From Ficedula albicollis (lineage: Eukaryota > Chordata > Aves > Passeriformes > Muscicapidae): a stretch of 64,000 bases of DNA. This document shows positions 52,035 through 64,000 of this stretch, one piece after another. The notes under the pieces were generated by a model that saw nothing but the letters and a program-made list of their open reading frames with translations, did not search any database and was not told the DNA's origin. The position numbers and the translations under genes are program-made. The stretch is from NCBI RefSeq assembly GCF_000247815.1, contig NC_021700.1:21716746-21780745 (forward strand). The letters run 5' to 3'. Numbering within the stretch: position 1 is the first letter of the stretch; each line of letters starts with the position of its first letter.

Positions 52035-55000
52035 TTTTTTCCACATTTTGAAGGACTTACTCATTTTTGCCTGAGAGAAAACTTTCCTTAATACTTATGG
52101 CAGTCTGTGTGGGTTTGCAGAATCCAGAAGAATCCCCTTGGAGAGGAAGCCAAGGCGAGCTGAGCAACAATCTCTATTATTTTCATAGCTAGCTCCCTCA
52201 AATTAGATTCCTACATAAAATTAGTCTTGTTTCAGATTTTTAAGTAGCTTTTAAGGATCCTTTGTACATATTTAGGAATCTGACTTCAGGCATTTACTTT
52301 TTTAAGTGATGATGACTACTTCTAATCTGGAACATAAGAAATGTTTGAATGTTAAACATGCAAGTTTTGGATAAGTTGAGAGTTTCCTACATCCCTGTCA
52401 GTGGAATTTTTATTTTAAACTGGCAGATACTGGCATAAATAGCACTTAAATTTTGGCAGTAAATGAATCTAAGAATATGGATTTGTCAACTTCAGCTCCC
52501 AAAACACCACTGTAAAATATTTATTCTTAGACCTAGCTGTCCTAGGATGAAATTGCCAATCAAACAAATGCAACATAGAATAAAAATTGACAAACCTATG
52601 GTTGAGATAATATTTTAGCAAAGTATACCAGTGGACAAAGAATGGTACTGTTGATACGATTAGCCTACCAAGCTACAGATGAAACAAAGGCCAATTTTTG
52701 ATGTAGAATCTGCTTAGTTTGTACCACACCTTATCTCATGCCATACGTAAAGCCTAGGCAAAAGTATGTAAGATCTGAAGGCTACAGATCTCTCTTGACA
52801 GGAACAAGCTTCTAGTAAAAACAAAGTAAACAGAAAATTCAGTCACCTTTAGCAGGTCTTCCACTCATGCAGATCTTACATCACAGAGAGGGTGATTGTT
52901 AAAACAGTGAACTTCTTCCTTCTTCAGACTCCACACAGAAACACAGAACTTAATTTTGATATATGGTGGGACACAGATATAGTCAACGAAAAAGTAAAAG
53001 TAGGAGAATAAAGGATAAATCCCTGTGTCATAATATTTTACTTCAAAAGTAGGAGGTAGGCTGCAAAAGAGGTAATTTTTGCTATTAAAATCTTGCAAGA
53101 TAATTAAAAAAAAAGGTAAAGCAATCCTTTGAAAAGAAACCCCACGGCTCTTTTTTTTCTAATTCTGGTAAACAGAGCAAGTAAAAATTGGCTTTTGAAT
53201 ATTTTATTTCAAACAAGGTATTTATGCTGAAAATTGCATCTATCTTGCTAAACATGTGATGTCTACCTGGCTTAAGAGTCATGACATTTTGAGTTTGGGA
53301 GACGATTCTAGTTTAATGGGAGAGAGATCAGAATAGAGTAAAACTCTGACTATTAATCCTATTTACATGTACAATGAGGACTTATTTTTGCTCATTCTGT
53401 GAATAAGAATGTCTGCACAAACAAGACCATTTAAGTACTGTGGCACCATTTTTAGTGTTCCCACACAATAGCTGATTTCTCAGGGAAAATCACAGCTTTT
53501 CTTCAAACACTGTTCCTGCTCTATTTAGGAACTGTGAGGCCTGGGATGAGGGCAGGCAGAGCTTAGAGAAACCTCGTGGGCTGCCTCAAACCTGCTTTTA
53601 CCTCAGCTGTTGCCATGGAGCTTTGGAGAGTTTGACAATTCAGGACAATCACTGGATCTCATATTCACTTTCCATTTTCATGTTTTTCAAAGAGGTTCTT
53701 GATAACACTTGCTGAGAAGGATTTCTTTACACAAACTTTGCAGTCCATAATAACACTCTCAACCACAGCCTTAACATTTATGGAAGAGATGCTGTGTAGG
53801 CTTGAGGGCATCTAGACTTGTCCAGGGAAGTCCAATATCCCGTGGAAATTGGAAAACATGTAATTTCTGAAGACACGGGTGTGAATTAGATTTACATCTG
53901 TTGGGCTAAAGATGAAAACATTGTTTGGGAGTCAAAAATATCATAATTAAAAATAATGATCAGAATACACCACAGGATACAGCCATGGTTCTCAGAGCTC
54001 CTCCCTTCTCCATACTGTGTGTACAGCTGGAATTTTGATTATCTCCAATTCCCATCCCTGATCTAGACCATCTCTTGCTACCCATCTGATCTTCATAAGA
54101 CTGGTCTTCATAATATTCATGACTGGGCACTAGGATACTGCCATGTTAAAGTGGGAAATTAGCATTTTTCTACTTCTCTAGTTACAGCACTCTGAAGCAA
54201 GAGTGATAATCTTTGTTAAAATATGAGAAGTTACAGTTTTCCCATAATTTTATGAGTCATAGCATTGACCCTGAATAAAGCAGAGTTTGGCGAAAGAGGT
54301 CCCAGAATGAGGAACCTTCCTGTTGTATGCCAGCTGGTAACAGGGTTGTGCCGTATTCTTACTGCTCTTCCCTGCTGCTGGCATGTCATTATAAATCCCT
54401 GACATACAGATGTTGTACAGGTGAGGGAGAAATTATGGAAGGCTCCTTGCTCCAGGGTTATCCATCAAAAAACGGAGTGCCTCTGCCAGCAGACTGGTGC
54501 AGAAACTCCACACAACTTGCTGGCAGTACACTTCTGTGTCTGAAATCAGATTAAAACAATTTGACTTCTACTTGTCCCTTCCAGCACACAGACTCACAAC
54601 CTCCCTGAATCTGCCTGAAACTGAGGGTGGGCTTCTGATGTTCAGTCATACTGGTATAACCTCAAAGCAATGCCTTGAGGGAGACCTGACAATGGGATCA
54701 CTGTGTTGTGTTTCCCTGTGCTCCTGTACAGCCTCCCAATGCTCTGTGATAGTACTGTGTTTTTTTTTTTTTTTAATTCTGAAGGTATCAGGAATGTGAA
54801 TGTCAGAGTGTAAACATTTGCCAGTGGTTTCGTCTGTGTGATTTTCTGCAGGTCTTGTGACAGTGATTCATGCAGTGCTCATGCAGGTCCTCAATGTGGG
54901 AAGTGTCTTTAGCAATTACACTGTTTAGTCCAGATCACATCATCTCTAGCTGTCAAGAGTTGACACTACTACTACTACTTGGTCTTGATAAAGGCACCTG

Positions 55001-58000
55001 CAGCAGGTAGATGCCTAATTAGTTGTGTTTGCTTCCCTGCCAAAGACATTTTACATCTAGTAACATATTCAATTAACAGGTGAAATGTTTTATTTTTTCT
55101 TAGATTTATTACATGTTCCACAGATTTGAAGGCAGTATTTCTGTTCATGCATGTGACTATTGTTGCTAGGATTTGCAATGTAACATGACTAGTTTGTTAA
55201 TGCCTTTTGAGATGATCTGAATCTAATCAGCATGTTCAAATGCCCTTGTTTCATGCTCTGCATGTGCTAGGGAAAATAAATTGTGCCTCACATTCGTGTC
55301 AAAAAAGGCTTTTTAATGGAAAGAAAGAGTCTCAGAATTGATTCTCTTAGGGAGATACAAAGATTCTGTTTACTCTGAAGTATGCGAAGCTTTAAGATTT
55401 TCAGAGATAATCTGCCTCAGTCCAGAAATGAGAGTTATCCTTTTGCATGTACTTATTCTCTTCCAGCCTACCACTGCTATTTCAGCATCCCTGCCACTGA
55501 GTTGAACCCCACCATATTAAAGCTTTTCAATTCCTGATCTTGGATATTGCTTGAGAGTGAATAGTGATAAAACATCACAAAAACTGAGTGTCATCTTTAT
55601 GACACTGTAACATGCATTCTGAATAAATCTGGATTCCCAAGAAAAAGAACTCTGATCCCAGAGTTTACAGCTAGAACTGGGAGGAGCACTTAAAAGTACA
55701 AGTTCCTGTTTGCCCACTTTCTGCTAGTACTTCAGGTAGACAGCTTTGCTTCTTTTTCACAGAAAAAATGGCAGAAAGGAAGGAAGGAAGGCAGGCAGTA
55801 ATTAAACATTTATATACTACCAGTGCAAAAGTCTAGAATTAAATATTGAAAGGCCTATTCGTATTACAATCTGCATTCAGGATTGGCACTAATTGGCAAT
55901 GCTGTTGGCAGTCTCAATGGGGAGGGCAAGAACTCAGTAAGCAGGGAGACTTATTCATTCAAAGAAGTGGTTTTTCCAGGTCAGGTTTAATGCACATTTA
56001 CTATGCAGAAAGGGAAGCACAGTGCTGCCGTTGCTGATAGTGTAACTGTCTTATTTGGAGAGCCTTGCATTTGCCAGATCAGTCAGTTTTGCCTAGGGAT
56101 TTTCTCAGGTGCTAACCCCACTGTCAGTGTATTTTGAAAACTGTTCCTTACCAGAGGTAGACTTTTGCCTAAATATTCAGAATCTAAGAGGAAGAAGAGT
56201 ATTCTAAGCAGCATAAAAAGAGATTTGATGGAACATTGACTAGTTCAAAAAGGCAATGATTTGAAGACAACTGATGTCACGGAACTGATGCAGTAGATAC
56301 TATAAAGCTCTACTTTTTGTATTTGACTCATTAAAGCTGTAATATGGGACAGATGTTTGCCCCACTGACACCATTGTCCCACCTTTTAAAATTTTTTTTA
56401 AGCTTCACAGTCTTTCTCTCTGACTTCTCTGTTTTATTTAATATACTGCTGCAATGTTTACTTTTTTGCCTGTCATTTTTACAACATACCTTCTTCTTTG
56501 ATCCCCACTATCATTTCTTGATAAAGATCCTGATCTTTAGCTTGATGGGCCAATTACAATCATTATCTTCTTATTTGTCTTTTCATGCTGTCTCATGTAC
56601 AGCTATTATTTGCTGACAATTTTGTTTCTATACCTCTTCATGCCTTTTTCCAGTGTTTCCTGTATACCTTGATATCTTGTGCCAGACTTGTCTATAAATC
56701 TGTTAGCCTGTCATTCTTTCAGTCCTTCAGGACCACACTGAGCGTAGGAATTTCCCAAGCACTAACGAACAGGTATATAAGCAGGGACTTTTGAGATACA
56801 TTTTATGTATTTTCCTGTATTTTGCTTTCAGTGAGCTGCCACGAGATCAGTGAATAGTGCAGATCTTGAACAGGTGTAACCACAAAGAGCAGGTGACTGC
56901 TGTGTGTACTGGGGAAGGACAGAAAAGGAGTATTGAGCAGATGAGGGAATGGCTGCTTGAAAATGTACTGGTGGAAAAAAGTGTGTAAATGGGTGAATGT
57001 ATCCAAAACTGAGCCAGCCACCTGTAATAGCTGACATCAGACCACTCTACACCCTCCCCTCCACACTCCACCAAATAAGTCTAATGCATGACAGGAGGTG
57101 CTCAAAGCTTAATAAATATGTACTTCTTCTCAACAAATGTTTTCAAAATGAGCTTCTCAAGTCATGCCAGATATTCAGTGTTTTGCTACAAAGTACCTCA
57201 CTGATTTGTGATGGGGGAGTACAAGCCACAGTGCATTTCCCAGGATGGAAAATGATGCAAGCTTCTATCTTTGCTTTTAGCTCTCTTTTAGCTACTATAG
57301 GCAACAGCATCCCTCTTCTGTTTTTGTAAGATAATGTTAGCAGGGCACGTGATCTGACATAGTCTAGAGGCCAGAGCAGAACAATACTGTCACTTCTCTT
57401 CTGTAACTCTGGGTTGATACGACAAATTTTGAGTGCCTTCTTAGATTTCAATTTATGGCATAAATTAGAGCAGTTCAGTGACTGTTCTAATATATTCCTT
57501 GCTGCCCCCAGATTACAGGGGCTGTTCTGGCAGCTCGTAATAACTGAAGTGTAGAAGTGCTTTGGCTAAGCTCTATTTTTTCCAGTCTCATCTCTGGCAG
57601 CAAGAGAAAGAAATGACAGAGACCTGCAGCATTGCTTTTTACCCCCTGGCAATTTTCTTATACACTGTGAAGAATAGGTAGGAAATTAAGCAAGTCATTC
57701 TGCTATGAGAATGACACTAAACCAGAGCCAGATTCTGGCAGAAAAAGGTTTAGCTTTAAAATCAAGGACTCAAGAATTATGACTAAGTCCAGGTTTTGGA
57801 GATATAACAACTTAAGTGCAAAACGTGGAATACCAAGGAGGAACTCTTTTCACTGATTACTTAAAATTATTAGAGTTAGGTTTGGAGTAGTGTATGTGTG
57901 CAATTCATTTAGCCAAAATCAGTTTTTGCCTATGAGTGTGTATCTCATATTTCTTTATCTCTAAGTGATGGTATGGGCAAATTTCTGGGTCAAATTCTGT

Positions 58001-58204
58001 TCCTAGTGACTCTTATAATCCTCTTCCACAATAAATTAACTTTTAAAGGTCTGATCTAAATACTGATAAGAAACCACAAAGAGCTATCAGCATCGTTACA
58101 ATCTAATAACCAGCATCAAAAGCTTGCTCTAAACAGAGAAGGACTGAGATTTGGAGGATTTTGTATCATTGTTTTTCCTTCCACTAGTAATCTGATGACC
58201 CATA
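52035..58204. other. No recognisable gene; AT-rich non-coding DNA
   Basis: Reading frames reach 110 codons at most (56997-57329) and resemble nothing known. Small simple repeats occur: T14 near 54761, ACT units at 54965, and GGAAGGAAGGAAGGCAGGCA at about 55778. No CpG patch, RNA gene or named repeat is visible. Confidence 0.5.
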
Positions 58205-58239
<35 letters not shown>

Positions 58240-58269
58240 ATAATGATAATAATAATAATGATAATAATG
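58205..58269. repeat. (TAG)11 followed by TAA/TGA units
   Basis: Eleven perfect TAG units (58205-58237) run into TAATAATGATAATAATAATA-type sequence to 58269. It is a compound microsatellite, likely variable between individuals. Confidence 0.95.
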
Positions 58270-60800
<2,531 letters not shown>

Positions 60801-63697
60801 ATTGAGAGTTGGGGCTTTTTGTATGGAAAAGAGATTTTTTGTTTTAGGATAGCTTGTGTGTGTGTGTTGTTTTGGTTTTTTTAAATTTTTTTATTCTTCT
60901 TCTTTTTTATTTTTATTTTTTTTCTTCTTCCTTTCCCCGAGCGTGTCACCTTTGGAAAGCGTTGCTCCAAAGCAAACTCTTTAATGCCAGAAGGAAGTGA
61001 TGAGCGAGCCCCCACACTAGGTTAGTCCTCTGGTGAGAGCTTATGACAGGCTGTGGCTCATGGAGGAGCTCTGTGGGTGATAGATCCATAACGTGATTCG
61101 CCGATGCGCGTTTTGTTCCCTTTCCTCTCCTGGTCTAGCTTCAGTGCCTTCTAACGGCACTCCTAAGACAGGACAACCACCCCACAGTGCTACAGTAAAA
61201 CAACCTTCTTGGGTCTTGAGACGGATATTTAAAAATTATTTTATTTATTTATTGTTGCATGATTCACAGTCCTTAAGTGTATTTCAAGCCATGACCCCAA
61301 CCAAGTGCATTGTTCTGTCTGACTGTTGCTTTACTTTGCTTCGGTGCATCATCTCTTGTGTGCCTTACTTATGGTCTTTTGTTGTGGTCAACTTTTTAAT
61401 TTGCTCTTAGGTGATGTTTGTTTATTCTGTGCCTTTATGCGGCTGGATGTGCGAAGGTTTTTTTGAGAAACTTGCATTTCTAGAGGAATATCGGTTAAGC
61501 TGGTTGAAATTATTTTCAACTAGTTAAGCTGTGGTTGTCAGTAATGCTGTAATGGCTGTTTATGTAGCTCCTGTTTTTCTCTTTTCCCCATGCATCCTGT
61601 TAAATTGATACAACTGTAGAACAGCTTGATGAACTGGAACTAAATATACGTTTCTGTGTCCCTCTCCTTTTGTTCTTAAATACTCAAACTCATACCAGGT
61701 TCCTTGCTTCTTTCAATTGCATGCGCTCCTGAAGATTGGAATGTGTTTGCAGTGAAATGCGTTTATGACAGGAGTAGAGTGAATGTGGATATATTCACAT
61801 TTAAAAAAAGAATATATATAGATGTGAACTTGCTTTTTTTCACTGAACTGTGTAGGAGCTCTGTAGCTCCTGTTAGCATGGAGCACACTGCTAGGTGATC
61901 AAGATAGCCTGCTTCTCGGCAGGAATGGTACGTGTGGGCTTGAGGCTATGCTTACCACAATTATGTGGTGTCTAGGTGGTTTAGTGCTCAGTTTGTAAGT
62001 CTGCATAATAATGTAGAAATATACAAAGTCTGTCTGTTCAGTTAGCTGAACTCAGAGCTCCTGGCGGACCAGTGAATTTCTGGTAAAGGCTTGTTATTTC
62101 TGTGTGTGCTTTGGAGACAGATTACAGGCATCTTTTGAGTTGACAGTATAGGGAAGGTAAGCCCAAAAATAACGGTGCAATTATGGAATTTTGAAACTCT
62201 GGAAGGGCAATCTGGTATCTCACCTTCATTTGGTGGTGTTAGAAGATAGCAGCATAAATTCAGGTTAGTGTTGTGGGAGAGTTTGCTTAGAATATGCTGC
62301 CTTATTCTGTCCCCTTTATTCTCCTCTGCTAGATTCCTTTATTACTTGAAACCAGATTTTATTTTTTTGCCTGTTTTTTGTGGTTTGATTTTGCCCATCC
62401 TTCTGTTTTGGTATAGTCAGTGTTTGTAGCTGAATTTCTGCCTACCTGCAGAACCACCTGGCAAATCCACCTGTATAATAACTTTTTTTTTTTTTTTTGT
62501 GCAAGGACACCACAGTACATTAGAGTGCAGAGGTTAATTTCAGACTGAGAGAGCATCTATTCACGTGGAAGTCCCTAAGGACAGTGGAAAAAAGCAAGGC
62601 TGAGGTCCAAGATGTACATGCAGATGATTTCAGGCTTTCTTTATGTGCCATCTGCTGTGAAAGTATCCTATTGAGAGAATTACTTGAAGTTACTGTTTTC
62701 ACATTGACATCCTATTTAATTACTGTCAAATAATGAAAATGTTGATGTTCTCTGTGATTTTTCTGATACTGAGTTCTTTTAGTGATACGGATCCCCACAG
62801 TCTGATCCTGTGCTTGCAGGTTTCATTTCTGCTCTTGTCCTGTCCTTGTTCCTGTTGCCAACGTAGCAGAATTGAATCTGTTGTCACAGCTGTTCAGTAT
62901 CCTTCAGACAGCAGTGGAACAGATTGTCCTGCTACCTCTATTTCTACTTTAGCTGTTGGTAAATTCTTCTAAGTCATGACATATAAAATATTTCCAAACT
63001 AAATAAATGAATAATTAGAAAACATGTAGATTTTCTCATACACATTACCATTTCATGTGATGTTTCAGTAGAAGTATTTCTTCTTCTGTGACCTTGTATA
63101 AGATATCCATGACGACTTGAACCTTGTCTCCTCCTGGATTTCTTTAGACTTTACAGCCCCTTCATCTTCCCCTCTGCAGAATGTGTTTCGGGACATCTGA
63201 TCATACTCATTGCTGTCCTGCGTACTCATTCCAGCCTGTCACATCTGTCTTGAAGCATGATGTCAAAAAGCATGGTGTCATACTCAGATTTACACCTTGC
63301 CAGATCTGCTAGAACAGAGAGATTATTTCAGAGATCGCTCAAGTAGTGTTGTTTTTTATGTAGCCCAGACAGGTAATTTGCAGTTTGTGGTCCAGTATGA
63401 GTTTTGTCTTTTCCTAAAGAATGATATGAATATTTCTGCTTTACCTAAAAGTGGTTCATCTCCCTACCTCAGTGAAGGAAGCTTAATGCTGCTATTTAGA
63501 TAGGTCAACTTCTTTTGTGTTCAGAAATTAGACTGTAGAACTGAAAACATGATATCTGCTCTTCTGAGTACTGTGTCTGAAAGAGTTAAGTCCTGGAGGA
63601 AAACAGGGAAGGAAGGGGTGGGAAAAGATGGTACATTACTTTTTTTTTTCTTCCCTGTTATCATTACTTCATGCTACAGTTGCATGAACTTCATCTT
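60801..63697. other. No recognisable gene; possible first-intron-like sequence
   Basis: T-rich sequence with a CpG content that declines from left to right. Reading frames reach 105 codons (61093-61410) and match nothing known. Simple sequence includes TG repeats at about 60855 and T18 near 62482. GGTGAGAG at about 61032 could serve as a splice donor but is unsupported. Confidence 0.45.

Positions 63698-64000
<303 letters not shown>

Overview
The window looks like a piece of a bird chromosome, probably a songbird, lying in gene-poor, mostly AT-rich, non-coding DNA. The evidence is the repeat content: young and old copies of the CR1 LINE that dominates bird genomes, and solo LTRs resembling avian endogenous retroviruses. 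I see no mammalian L1/Alu pattern, no bacterial-style operons, and no open reading frame that I can assign to a conserved cellular protein. The longest reading frames are poly-Pro, poly-Gly, Glu-Arg and Pro-Leu translations of simple repeats and are not genes. Repeat assignments come from memory of family sequences, not from a database search.

Layout. 1-6.1 kb: no recognised feature. 6.1-7.1 kb: a solo LTR with TG...CA ends and a perfect 5-bp target duplication, carrying a pure 470-base C run. 8.5-9.3 kb: a minus-strand CR1 with an internal near-identical 214-bp duplication. 9.9-17 kb: three worn CR1-like fragments. 18.2-18.9 kb: a 711-base C run between two imperfect copies of a 55-bp A-rich sequence. 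20-24 kb: two CR1 fragments. 26.9-27.4 kb: a minus-strand LTR. 28.06-30.22 kb: a perfect CCCTCT hexamer array of about 361 copies, bordered by CCCTT and CCCTGAAACTT repeats. 36.9-37.4 kb: a plus-strand LTR of the same family as the 27-kb one. 41.1-41.6 kb: a minus-strand LTR with 43-bp CCAAT-bearing tandem repeats. 42-45.7 kb: CR1 material, including a long minus-strand copy whose central reverse-transcriptase part is replaced by about 0.5 kb of other sequence. 46.1-46.8 kb: a probable LTR. 49.1-50.1 kb: a CR1 3' end and two short minisatellites. 59.0-60.7 kb: a 1671-base C run, followed at once by a dense CpG patch that may be the edge of a promoter. 63.7 kb to the end: another C run (at least 287 bases) that leaves the window.

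No set of genes can be shown to work together here. The outstanding feature is the group of four very long, perfectly pure C homopolymers and the long pure hexamer array, all with the pyrimidine strand on top. Either they are real extreme low-complexity tracts (G-quadruplex/i-motif or triplex-forming), or they are sequencing or assembly artefacts standing in for GC-rich or unreadable DNA. Their purity, their A-run-to-C-run junctions, the duplicated flank at 18 kb and the CpG-dense flanks at 6.4 and 60.7 kb make the artefact explanation serious. It needs raw-read support before any biological reading.
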